DNA from: CAZABP01 sp964483245
Lineage (GTDB): Bacteria; Planctomycetota; UBA1135; UBA2386
Direction: 5' to 3'
Length of the DNA stretch: 64,000 bases
Assembly (NCBI GenBank): GCA_964483245.1
Contig: CAZABP010000024.1
Coordinates: 1 to 64,000 of the forward strand
The notes under the pieces are model-generated. The model did not search any database. It was given only the letters and a program-made list of their open reading frames with translations, and was not told the DNA's origin. Position numbers and translations under genes: made by a program. The first letter of the stretch is position 1; each line of letters starts with the position of its first letter. Positions 25,139 to 33,249 of the stretch are shown in pieces.

Positions 25139-25750
25139 ATGGAGCCGGACTCCCGAGAGCTCGTGACGCAGGCGAGCCGCGGCGACGCGACCGCGGTCGA
25201 CCTGCTGCTGCAGCGGCATCTGCCGGGACTGCAGGCGTTCGTCCGGCTGCGGATGGCGCCGCTGCTGCGAGCCAAGGAATCGAGCTCCGACATCGTGCAG
25301 TCGGTGTGCCGGGAGCTGCTCGAGCGCCTCGACGGCTTCGAGTGGCGCGGTGAGCCGGCGTTCAAGGCCTGGCTGTTCACGACCGCACTGCGCAAGCTGA
25401 CCGAACGGCAACGGCACTGGCTGCGCGACAAGCGCGACGCGGCCCGCGAAGTGCATCTGCCGCCGGGCGACGCATCGCGTGAAGACCGCTCGCTGCAGCA
25501 GCTGTATCGCACGTTCTGCACCCCGAGCCGCGTCGTCTCGGTGCGCGAGGAGCTGGCGGCGGTCGAGGATGCCTTCGCCGAGCTGCCGGAGCACTACCGC
25601 GAGATCCTGACCCTGGCGCGGCTGACCGGCGCGACGCACCGCGAGATCGGCGCGCAGCTCGGGATGACCGAAAACGCGGTGCAGCAGGTCGTCAAGCGCG
25701 CGCTCGTGAAGCTTTCCGGTGCGTTGCGCAATCGCGGCTATGGCACCTGA
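25139..25750 (+). CDS. ECF-family RNA polymerase sigma factor
   Basis: A 203-residue extracytoplasmic-function sigma factor. Region 2 covers about residues 20-95: HLPGLQAFVRLRM, then SSDIVQSVCRELLERLDGF and FKAWLFTTALRKL. Region 4 near the C-terminus has LPEHYREILTLARLTGATH, REIGAQLGMTENAVQQVVKR (the helix-turn-helix) and a terminal ALVKLSGAL. The long insert between the regions fits the planctomycete ECF groups that are encoded next to serine/threonine kinases. No anti-sigma factor is adjacent, so control by the divergent kinase is the natural inference. Start ATG 25139. Confidence 0.93.
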   Translation: MEPDSRELVTQASRGDATAVDLLLQRHLPGLQAFVRLRMAPLLRAKESSSDIVQSVCRELLERLDGFEWRGEPAFKAWLFTTALRKLTERQRHWLRDKRDAAREVHLPPGDASREDRSLQQLYRTFCTPSRVVSVREELAAVEDAFAELPEHYREILTLARLTGATHREIGAQLGMTENAVQQVVKRALVKLSGALRNRGYGT

Positions 25751-25758
25751 ACGAGAGC

Positions 25759-25789
25759 GCACCCGACGGGAGCCGAGCCCGCCGGGTGC
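25759..25789. terminator. hairpin between convergent genes
   Basis: GCACCCG (25759-25765) pairs with CGGGTGC (25783-25789), with a further CGGG/CCCG stem inside. It lies between the sigma-factor stop (25750) and the stop of the convergent secreted-protein gene (25822), where a bidirectional terminator is expected. There is no T-run, so a classic intrinsic terminator is not shown. Confidence 0.4.
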
Positions 25790-25821
25790 AACCCCTGCTT
25801 CCATGCGAGAGTCCGCCGGTG

Positions 25822-28398
25822 TCACTGGATGCGCCAGCCACCCAACGTGATCCGGTAGTAGTTGCTCAACACGATGCCGAACGAGTTGTTCGGCACGCGC
25901 TTGTAGACCCAGAACTGGCTGTAGATGTTGACGCCGATCAGGGCGATCTGATTGGGCAGCAGGAAGTCGAACTGTGCGCGCCCCGCGGCATTGACCGCCA
26001 ACGGCAGGCTCAGCAGCTCGCTGCTGGTGTAGATCCGGCAGCCGGGTGCGCCGAACAACGCGAGGTCGAACGGCAGCGGCAGGCCGTACCAGCTCGTGTC
26101 GCTGGTGCCGATCTGCAGGATGGCCGACGGTTGCGCCCGCAGCGGGTCGCCGCCCTGCAACACGAAGCCGAGCGTTTCACCGATCTCCGGCGTGCCGGAG
26201 ACGTACGACAGCGTGTGCGAGAGCGAACCGCAGTTCGAGCCGAGGTAGTTGGCCGAGCCGGGCGTGAAGTAGCCGAACTCCGCCACCAGCGTGGCGTCCT
26301 GCGTCAGCGTGACCGAAATCGTGCGGACGTTGTCGGTGTGGGGCAGTCCGTTGACGATCCAGCGGCGGAACGTGCGGCCGGCGTGCGTCAGCGGCGCCGT
26401 CAGATAGACGTTCTGGAAGTCCGCGTAGTAACGCGCGAAGTTCGCGTTGCCGTCCTGATCACCGTTCGCATCGGCGACGTTCAGCGTGATCGGCGGCCCG
26501 ATCGCCGGCCGCGCCTGCACGTCGAGCCGCCAGCCCGGTTCGTAGTTGGCGGTCAGCGTCTTGTCGGTCGTGCCGAGCGACGTGTATTCGACGTTCCGCG
26601 TGTAGTAGGTGCCGTTGCCGCTCCACGACTCGAACACGTAGGTCCGGTTGTTGAGCGTGCGCGTCCCCGGTGCCGAGACCTGCAACCCCTGCTGGGCGGT
26701 GTAGGTCCGCGTGAACGGCGTCGTGCCGCTGCGGTTGCTGTTCAGATCGTCGATGTCGAGCGTGACCGGAACGCCACTGAGCGGCCCGCTGGCCGTCGCG
26801 GCCTGGTAGGCGACGTTGATCGTCGGCGGCGTGTAGTCGTCGCGTCCGAACCAGACGTAACGGTGCTGCGTGTTCGCCGTGGTCGTGCCGCCGTTCTGCA
26901 TCATGCCGGTGCCGACGAACGTCTGACCGAAGTACTGGTATGCCTGGGCGCAGCCGAGGTAGTCACCCCAGCGGTTGCTCGGCGAACCGTGCGTACCGGA
27001 CGCCATCAGCAGGATGAAATTCCCGTCCCAGGTCTGCGCGTAGTTGTCGACCAGCATCGCACCGGCGGTCACGTGGTACTGCGGGCCGCCGCCGAGACAC
27101 ATCACGGTGCCCTTGTGGTCGGAGTGGTTGGTGGCCACCGCGGGATAGGCGACCGCCCACTCGCCGTTGAACACGTCGTTGGTGCCGATCAGTGCCATCG
27201 TCGATGGGTTCACGCGCACGACACGGATGAACGGTCGCGCACGGCCATTGGCCGGCATCTGGGCCGACGTGAACAGGAATCCGACCTCCGACGTCGTGTG
27301 GTAGCCGCTCGCGATCCGGTGGTCGTCGGAGCCGATCCACTCACGCCCGTCCGGTCCCGGCGCCGAACCGGCGGCGTTGTTCCATTGCGGGATCGTCAGC
27401 GTCGTGTCCGGCTCCCGGGAGTTGGCGCTGTCGATCCAGCGGAACACCCGCATCGAGGTCGTCGTGATGTGCGTCGCCCAGTACATCGTCGCCGTCGACT
27501 GCTGCGCGAACCGATACGAGGCGCCGCCGAGCGAATGCGTGGCGCTCGAATAGAACAGCCACGGTCCGCCACCGCCGGTGCGCACGGTCGAAAGGCTCAT
27601 CCGCGCGACGACGCTGTCGCGGTACGTGTCGTTCCCCAGCGCATCGCGCTGGAACACGTTGCTCGCCATGTAGAGATGACCGTTGGAGTAGGCGAAGTCC
27701 GGGAAGTCGAACCAATGCCCGGGCGCATAGCCGAAGTTCTGCGTGTTCCAGTACGTCGTCGCCCAGGTGCTGTCGCGCAGATCCGCGCGTCCGTTCGCGA
27801 TCGCCAGACGGAACCCGCCCCGCTGTGTCGTCGCGCTGTGGCGGTACTGGATGTACCAGACCGTGCAATCGATCCACGGGATGTACAGCACGCGCTGGTC
27901 ACAACAGACGCCACCGTCCTGCGCCGGAAACAGCGTGTACGGATTGACGTGCGTCCAGGTCATCCCGGAGTCGCGCGACAGCGAGCCGTACGTGTTGCCG
28001 GTCGCGAACAGCGTGTCTCGATTGATCGCGATGTCCGGCTCGCCGGGGTTGCCCTTGCTGGCCCCCGCCGGCTCGGTGATCCGGTTGCGGAAGAACGTCA
28101 GCTGGCCGGTCTGCGGCTGCGTGCCGCCGACCTTCCCCACCGTGAACGGCTTCGAGTCCGGCTGCGGCAACGTCCCGGTCCCGACCGGGATCGGCGGGAG
28201 CTTCCCCTGGCCGATCTCATTCAGGACCGAGCGGGGCGGCATCGGAATGTCGATCTGAGGCCCGTCGGACGCGCGCACGACGGTGACCGGCACGGTCCCG
28301 GTCACGCGCGGCGCGGGGCCGCCTTGGGCCGCCAACATGGGGCCCCACAGCCAGAAGGTCAGACCCAGCAGGGTCGGTGCGGCGAGGGTCGGTTTCAT
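25822..28398 (-). CDS. large secreted protein with Flg_new-like repeats and shared C-terminal module
   Basis: An 858-residue exported protein (signal MKPTLAAPTLLGLTFWLWGP, cleaved near MLAAQ). Residues 80-500 look like a sialidase/BNR-type propeller: GEPDIAINRDTLFATG, then GNTYGSLSRDSGMTWTHV (Asp-box-like) and later strand repeats. Residues 560-720 hold two or three InlB B-repeat/Flg_new-like units (TYVFESWSGNGTYYTRNVEY, TFRRWIVNGLPHTDN). The last 120 residues form a beta module starting LGSNCGSLSHTLSYVSG and passing through LPLPFDLALFGAPGC. Related modules end the proteins at 659 and 36408. The function is unknown; surface attachment or glycan contact is inferred. The start is the ATG at 28398; the open frame continues upstream without a signal peptide. 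Confidence 0.85.
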   Translation of the reverse strand: MKPTLAAPTLLGLTFWLWGPMLAAQGGPAPRVTGTVPVTVVRASDGPQIDIPMPPRSVLNEIGQGKLPPIPVGTGTLPQPDSKPFTVGKVGGTQPQTGQLTFFRNRITEPAGASKGNPGEPDIAINRDTLFATGNTYGSLSRDSGMTWTHVNPYTLFPAQDGGVCCDQRVLYIPWIDCTVWYIQYRHSATTQRGGFRLAIANGRADLRDSTWATTYWNTQNFGYAPGHWFDFPDFAYSNGHLYMASNVFQRDALGNDTYRDSVVARMSLSTVRTGGGGPWLFYSSATHSLGGASYRFAQQSTATMYWATHITTTSMRVFRWIDSANSREPDTTLTIPQWNNAAGSAPGPDGREWIGSDDHRIASGYHTTSEVGFLFTSAQMPANGRARPFIRVVRVNPSTMALIGTNDVFNGEWAVAYPAVATNHSDHKGTVMCLGGGPQYHVTAGAMLVDNYAQTWDGNFILLMASGTHGSPSNRWGDYLGCAQAYQYFGQTFVGTGMMQNGGTTTANTQHRYVWFGRDDYTPPTINVAYQAATASGPLSGVPVTLDIDDLNSNRSGTTPFTRTYTAQQGLQVSAPGTRTLNNRTYVFESWSGNGTYYTRNVEYTSLGTTDKTLTANYEPGWRLDVQARPAIGPPITLNVADANGDQDGNANFARYYADFQNVYLTAPLTHAGRTFRRWIVNGLPHTDNVRTISVTLTQDATLVAEFGYFTPGSANYLGSNCGSLSHTLSYVSGTPEIGETLGFVLQGGDPLRAQPSAILQIGTSDTSWYGLPLPFDLALFGAPGCRIYTSSELLSLPLAVNAAGRAQFDFLLPNQIALIGVNIYSQFWVYKRVPNNSFGIVLSNYYRITLGGWRIQ

Positions 28399-28569
28399 CG
28401 GAGGTTCCTGGACAACGAGGGTTGGCAGCCGGGGGCAGGGGCCCGGCCGATTCCTCGATCGCCAGCGCCGGCCGGTCCAGTCACCGCCCGGCGTCGTTTT
28501 TCTGGGCAGATTCCGCTCCAGGACCCTCCGGTTCGTCCGAGATTTGCGCTGGTGGGAGTGGAGGTAACG

Positions 28570-28770
28570 ATGAACACGACGCCCGAGCAGCGGATCGACG
28601 AACTCCTGGCCCACCTGCGCCGCTTCGAGAACCTGAGCCGCGGTCCGGATCAGGACCCGATCGTCGCCGTGGCGATCGCAGCGATCGAAGAAGAGCTGTG
28701 CTGCCTGAGTCGCCTGGCCGCACGCCGGCGCGGGCACGCCACGCCGCTCGCGGCCGTGGCCAGCGGCTGA
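28570..28770 (+). CDS. small helical protein, paralogue of the protein at 21453
   Basis: A 66-residue predicted helical protein starting at ATG 28570 with GGAGG 5 bases upstream. The pattern QRIDELLAHLRRFE, break, AVAIAAIEEELCCLSRLA repeats that of the protein encoded at 21453, so the two form a small family. No known domain is recognised. It is followed 44 bases later by the ThyX-domain gene on the same strand and is divergent from the secreted-protein gene. Confidence 0.65.
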   Translation: MNTTPEQRIDELLAHLRRFENLSRGPDQDPIVAVAIAAIEEELCCLSRLAARRRGHATPLAAVASG

Positions 28771-28814
28771 ACGGTGATCCGCGCACGCCCGGCCCGTAAC
28801 GTGGCCCGGCACCG

Positions 28815-30446
28815 ATGGCGTACACCGAGCAGGAACGGCGGCTCCTCGCGCACTACTTCTCCGAGACCGACCCCAAGCCGCACGCGGACGTGTACCTGGT
28901 GCAGAATCTGCCACCCGAGGTCGCCGCGACGCTGAACGGCGTCTACTCGCGCAGTGCACTGTCGATGCGCGACAACTTCCTCGAGCGGCTGCACAAGGGG
29001 CTCGCCGCGAGCGGGCGGACGCTCGCCGACCTGCCCCTCGGCGGTGGCGGCAGCGACGCGATCACCGCCGTCATGGCGGATCGCTCGGGGCAATTCCTGA
29101 AGACGTATGCGATCGACCACGGGCACAACTCGCTGCGCGAGGGTTCGGTCCTGCACCTGGCGGTCGAGAACGTCTCGCAGCTCGTGACCCGGTTCGTGCA
29201 GCGCGAACGGCGCTGCAGCTTCGAGGAGAGCTCGACGCGCTACATCTCGTTCAGTCGCGAAGGGCACTGGCGGGATCCGGACGTGCAGGCCGCCGGCGGC
29301 GAACCGGCGCGCGCCTACGACGAGATCCTGCACACCACGTTCGCGCTTTATCAGGAGCTGAGCGAGGCGCTGCTGGCCCACCTGCAGGCGGTCCGCCCGC
29401 GGGCGCAGGACGAGAAGGAAGGTCCCTGGCTGCGGGCGCTGCGGGCCGAGGCGTTCGACGCCGCGCGCTACCTGCTGACGCCGGCGATCCACACCAAGTG
29501 GGGCTTCGTCGTCGATGCCCGCACGCTGAGCGACGTCATCGCCGAGCTGGCGAGCCATCCGCTCGCCGAGTTCCGGATCGTCGCCGACCGATTGCGGGAG
29601 CAGGCGGTGCGCGTCGTGCCGACGCTGCTCGCGCATGCGCGGCGCAACGAGTTCCTGGCTGCACAGCATGCGCTGCGACCCGCGCATGCCGCCGCGACCG
29701 GCGCACCGGAGCCGGTGACCGGACCGCAAGCGTCGCGCGTGACGCTGCTGGCGCACGATCCGGAGCTGGACGACAAGCTGCTGGCGTCGCTGCTGTACGA
29801 GTCGTCGCAGCAACCCTACGCCGCCTGCGTCGCGCGCGTGCGGGAGCTCGGTGCGGCGGCACGGCAGGAGCTGCTGGCGCGCTGCCTCGCGGCGCGCGGT
29901 CCACGCGATCCGTTGCCGTTCGCGCTCGAAGCTGCGCAGCCGTTCGACTTCGAGATCCTGGTCGACTTCGGTGCCTATCGCGACATCGGCCGGCATCGCA
30001 AGGGGATCCAGCAGCAGCAGCCGCTGACGACGCTGCACGGCTACGTGGTGCCGCCACTGCTCGAGCAGGCGGGGCTCGCCGCGCGCTACCAGCGCACGTT
30101 GGACGCAGCGGCAGAACTGCAGCAGATCGTGCACGCTGCCCACCCGTGGGCGTCTGCGTATGTGACACCGTTCGCATTCCTGCAGCGCGCACGGATCCTG
30201 TTCGACCCGCGCCAGGTCGGCTACTTCATCGAGCTGCGCAGCGGACCGGAGGGTCACTTCGCGTACCGCCGGATCGCGCTCGACATGCTGGCCGAAGTGC
30301 GTCGCGTCAGCCCGCTGTTCGCGCAGTGCATCCGGGCGCAGGAAGGGGACGCGTTCCTCGGGCGGATGACGGCCGAACAGGGCGCAGACGAGCGGCGCCG
30401 GCGGCGCATGGAGCGCGCCGGCGATCTCCCGGCCGGGAACGCGTGA
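28815..30446 (+). CDS. double ThyX-domain protein (FAD-dependent thymidylate synthase-like)
   Basis: A 543-residue protein, about twice the length of an ordinary ThyX (FAD- and methylenetetrahydrofolate-dependent dUMP methylase). The first half has GHNSLREGSVLHLAVENVSQ and RERRCSFEESSTRY, which fits the ThyX signature RHRxxSxxxxSxRY except His to Glu. The second half has DFGAYRDIGRHRKGIQQQQP, keeping RHR but losing the SxRY part, and PFAFLQRARILFDPRQ. It therefore looks like an internal duplication with the signature residues split between halves, perhaps folding as a pseudo-dimer. Whether it makes dTMP is not certain. It overlaps the mtfA-like gene by 4 bases (GTGA). Confidence 0.78.
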   Translation: MAYTEQERRLLAHYFSETDPKPHADVYLVQNLPPEVAATLNGVYSRSALSMRDNFLERLHKGLAASGRTLADLPLGGGGSDAITAVMADRSGQFLKTYAIDHGHNSLREGSVLHLAVENVSQLVTRFVQRERRCSFEESSTRYISFSREGHWRDPDVQAAGGEPARAYDEILHTTFALYQELSEALLAHLQAVRPRAQDEKEGPWLRALRAEAFDAARYLLTPAIHTKWGFVVDARTLSDVIAELASHPLAEFRIVADRLREQAVRVVPTLLAHARRNEFLAAQHALRPAHAAATGAPEPVTGPQASRVTLLAHDPELDDKLLASLLYESSQQPYAACVARVRELGAAARQELLARCLAARGPRDPLPFALEAAQPFDFEILVDFGAYRDIGRHRKGIQQQQPLTTLHGYVVPPLLEQAGLAARYQRTLDAAAELQQIVHAAHPWASAYVTPFAFLQRARILFDPRQVGYFIELRSGPEGHFAYRRIALDMLAEVRRVSPLFAQCIRAQEGDAFLGRMTAEQGADERRRRRMERAGDLPAGNA

Positions 30447-31216
30447 ACTGGCCGTTCGGGCGCGCCGCGCGCCGCCGGAGGATCCTGCGCCGCCATCGGA
30501 TCGCGGACCAGGAATGGGCGCAGGCGCTCGCCGGGGTCGCCCCCGCGCGCCGTCTCGCGGCGGCCGATCAGCAGCGGCTGCGGGAGCTCGTGCTGCTGTT
30601 CCTGCACGAGAAGACGTTCCTGTCCGGCGGCGGGCTGCAGCTCACCGACGCGATGAAGCTCGTCATCGCGCTGCAGGCTTGCCTGTTGATCCTGAACCTC
30701 GGCCTGGATGCGTACCGCCCGTGGCACTCGATCATCGTGCATCCTGATCAGTTCAAGACGCACGAGCAGTTCGAGGACGAGCACGGGATCGTCACGATCG
30801 ACGACGATGCGCGGAGCGGTGAGGCGTGGCCCGAAGGACCGGTCGTGCTGTCGTGGCACGACGTCGTCAGCGGCACGGAGGAAGGCATCAACCTCGTGAT
30901 CCACGAGTTCGCGCACAAGCTCGACATGCTGGACGGGGACGCGAGCGGAATGCCGCCGCTGCACCCCGGCATGGACCGCGACGCCTGGCAGCGCGACTTC
31001 ACGGCGGCGTTCGAGTCGTTCGGACGGCGCGTCGTGGCGGGGCGCGCGACGCGGCTCGATCCGTATGCGGCGGAGGATCCGGCCGAGTTCTTCGCGGTCG
31101 TCAGCGAGGTGTTCTTCGAAGACCCGGCGCTGGTGCAGCGGGAGTTCCCGCGCGTCTACGCGCACCTGGCCGCGTTCTACCGTCAGGATCCGCTGCGGAC
31201 GGCGACCTCGGCGTAG
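30443..31216 (+). CDS. mtfA: MtfA-family zinc peptidase
   Basis: A 257-residue protein close to the size of Escherichia coli MtfA (265). The zinc-peptidase motif is HEFAHKLDMLDG, and a downstream glutamate ligand candidate lies in EDPAEFFAVVSEVFFEDP. The N-terminal region LRELVLLFLHEKTFLSGGG and the WPEGPVVLSWHDVVSG segment are also family features. MtfA is a soluble aminopeptidase/protease that in enterobacteria binds the repressor Mlc; no Mlc is expected here, so the target is unknown. The start is the GTG at 30443, overlapping the stop of the ThyX-like gene. Its last 34 bases overlap the end of the convergent GT4-like gene. Confidence 0.9.
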   Translation: MNWPFGRAARRRRILRRHRIADQEWAQALAGVAPARRLAAADQQRLRELVLLFLHEKTFLSGGGLQLTDAMKLVIALQACLLILNLGLDAYRPWHSIIVHPDQFKTHEQFEDEHGIVTIDDDARSGEAWPEGPVVLSWHDVVSGTEEGINLVIHEFAHKLDMLDGDASGMPPLHPGMDRDAWQRDFTAAFESFGRRVVAGRATRLDPYAAEDPAEFFAVVSEVFFEDPALVQREFPRVYAHLAAFYRQDPLRTATSA

Positions 31217-31821
31217 AGCGCGGCGAGTGCAGGTGCCGTGCGCTCCGTGCGCGGGAGCTGGCGCAACAGGCGTCGCGGCAAACCGGCCCCGGCGAGCAGC
31301 TCCTGCGACTCTGCGTCCGCGACGAGCACGAGGTCGGCGTGCTGCAGATGGCCGAGCGCGACTTCGAGCCGGTTCTGGAACTGCACGTGGCTCGCGAATG
31401 GCAGCAGCCGGCGCAGTCCGCGGGGCGCGGCGTCACAGCAGGCACGGCAGCGCGCAGGATCCGCGAAGCTGCGGCAGCTCTCGTTGCGGTGGTCGATCAA
31501 CGTCCGGCGGTGGCAGAGCACGTGTTCGGCGACGGCATCGACGACGACCGGCACGCCGAGCCCGCGCGCGATCCACGGCGGCGAGCAGGAACTGCCGCCG
31601 GCGTAGCCGAGCACGTGCACGACGTCGACGGCGCCGTCGCGCAACCGCTGCGCGAGGCGGACCTCGAGCCGATGGTCGATGACCTGGGCCTGCACGCGAT
31701 GGAACGCCGGCCCGCGCGCCGCCGCATCGAGCTGCTGCACGTCGTGCCCGAGTCCGCGCAGCGCCGCCGCGAGCTGCGCGTCGGCACCACCACCGCGCGG
31801 CGTGACCAGCAGCAGTCTCAC
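31183..31821 (-). CDS. GT4-like N-terminal half protein
   Basis: A 212-residue protein that resembles only the N-terminal Rossmann half of family 4 glycosyltransferases: MRLLLVTPRGGGADAQLAAA, VDVVHVLGYAGGSS, and then the cysteine patch SCRSFADPARCRACC found in some GT4 enzymes. The donor-binding C-terminal half (with E-x7-E) is absent, and the frame ends just inside the mtfA end. It may be a truncated enzyme, a half that works with a partner, or a remnant. The GTG start overlaps the S41 peptidase stop by 4 bases, which argues that it is still translated. Confidence 0.65.
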   Translation of the reverse strand: MRLLLVTPRGGGADAQLAAALRGLGHDVQQLDAAARGPAFHRVQAQVIDHRLEVRLAQRLRDGAVDVVHVLGYAGGSSCSPPWIARGLGVPVVVDAVAEHVLCHRRTLIDHRNESCRSFADPARCRACCDAAPRGLRRLLPFASHVQFQNRLEVALGHLQHADLVLVADAESQELLAGAGLPRRLLRQLPRTERTAPALAALYAEVAVRSGS

Positions 31822-33119
31822 CGGGCCCGCTCCACCACTTCGAACGCGGCGGCGAGATCCGGATCGCGACCAGCCGACACGTCGTCACGCGTCCAGATCA
31901 CGGCGACGTCCGGCTGCGTGCCGATCCCTTCGATCAGCTTGCCTGCCGGGCCGTAGACGCGCTGCGTGCAGGCACCGAGCTTTGCCTTGCTGTGCTCAGC
32001 GGTGACCAGCTCGCGCGGCGCGCCGGTGCCGGCGCCGGTCGGCCGGCCGATCACGGTCAGCGCCGGATGGCAGTCATCGAGGCAGCGCAGGAAGTTGTCG
32101 GTCGTGCTGAAGCAGCCGCTGTCGACGAGCGCGACGATGCGGCCGGCGAAGCGCGCGTGTCCGCCCTTGCCGTAGACGTAGCCGTTGGGCCTGGTCCATG
32201 CGCCGTCGAATCGCGCCGACAGCTGGAAGTACACGAACGGATCGGCGAGCAGCCGTTCGGCGAGATGGATCCCGAGCAGATCGGTGCCGCCACCATTGCC
32301 GCGCAGATCGAGGATCAGCGCTTCGGCGCCGCGCTCGCGCAACTCGGCCACGATCTGGTCGACCCGCGCCCGCCCTTCCGCCAGGAATGGATCCCGCTCC
32401 TCCGGCTTCGCTCGCAGCCACTCCTGCCACCGCGGCACGGCGAAGCTGTGCAGGTGCAACCGCGCGATCCGCTCGCGCGGCCAGGTCAGGCTCCAGTTCT
32501 CCTCGCGGCGGAGCAGGTCCGGCGGATCCGGCTGCTCAGGCGACGTCGCGAGCTCGATCTCGTAGCTCTCGCCGTTGCGACGCTGCAAGCGCACGCGCAC
32601 CGTGCGCTCTGTGGTGCGCAGCAACGCCGCGATCGCGAGGCGGCGCCGCATGCCCGGCGTCGATGCGGAGGTCTCCGCTTCGATTGCCGCGAGCCGTTCG
32701 GCCACCGGCACGCCGTCGATCGCGAGCAGCAGGTCGCCACGCCGCGGTGCCTCGGCATCCGGCGGAACCCCGCCGACGACGAGCCCCTCCCGGCAGTCGA
32801 CGACCGTGAAAGGCAGATGCAGCCGGGGCGAAACTCCCGCCCCCGACACGTGCGACCAGGCGTGCCCATCCTGCATCGCCGCGACGAACCGGCGCAGGAT
32901 CTGCGCAAAGTCCCCCGCGGTTCGCACGCCCGGCAGCTCCCGCAGGCTCGCCGCGAGCTGCGCGTCGAGGTCGAGCCCGCGGTGCTCGAGGTAGGACCAC
33001 TGCTCCCGGACGGCGGCGGCGATCTGCCGCAGATCGGCGGCCATCTGCGCCTCCGTCCACGGCGGCTGCGCGGGGGCGGCAGGGAGGCACAGAACGATCG
33101 ATGCGAGCGCGCGCAGCAC
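31818..33119 (-). CDS. exported S41-family peptidase
   Basis: A 433-residue C-terminal-processing-peptidase-like protein. The GTG at 33119 places a signal peptide (VLRALASIVLCLPAAPAQ) at the N-terminus; no ATG is available there. Residues 20-100 are helical, a PDZ-like segment follows (GDLLLAIDGVPVAERL), and the catalytic domain contains RIARLHLHSFAVP, LILDLRGNGGGTDLLGIHLA and IVALVDSGCFSTTDNFLRCL, which holds the candidate nucleophile Ser. Later family elements are GAGTGAPRELVT and EGIGTQPDV. It would cleave proteins in the periplasm. It is coupled to the GT4-like gene downstream. Confidence 0.85.
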   Translation of the reverse strand: MLRALASIVLCLPAAPAQPPWTEAQMAADLRQIAAAVREQWSYLEHRGLDLDAQLAASLRELPGVRTAGDFAQILRRFVAAMQDGHAWSHVSGAGVSPRLHLPFTVVDCREGLVVGGVPPDAEAPRRGDLLLAIDGVPVAERLAAIEAETSASTPGMRRRLAIAALLRTTERTVRVRLQRRNGESYEIELATSPEQPDPPDLLRREENWSLTWPRERIARLHLHSFAVPRWQEWLRAKPEERDPFLAEGRARVDQIVAELRERGAEALILDLRGNGGGTDLLGIHLAERLLADPFVYFQLSARFDGAWTRPNGYVYGKGGHARFAGRIVALVDSGCFSTTDNFLRCLDDCHPALTVIGRPTGAGTGAPRELVTAEHSKAKLGACTQRVYGPAGKLIEGIGTQPDVAVIWTRDDVSAGRDPDLAAAFEVVERAR

Positions 33120-33249
33120 GGCGGGGGGATCGTAGGCGGGACGCGCGCGGCAGCATCCGGTGGCGATGGGCTCTCGTGGATTCCGCCTCGCCCGGCGGGC
33201 GGAGTGCCGTGCACCTGGCGCGGTGTTCGCTATGGTGCGCGGCGTGCGC

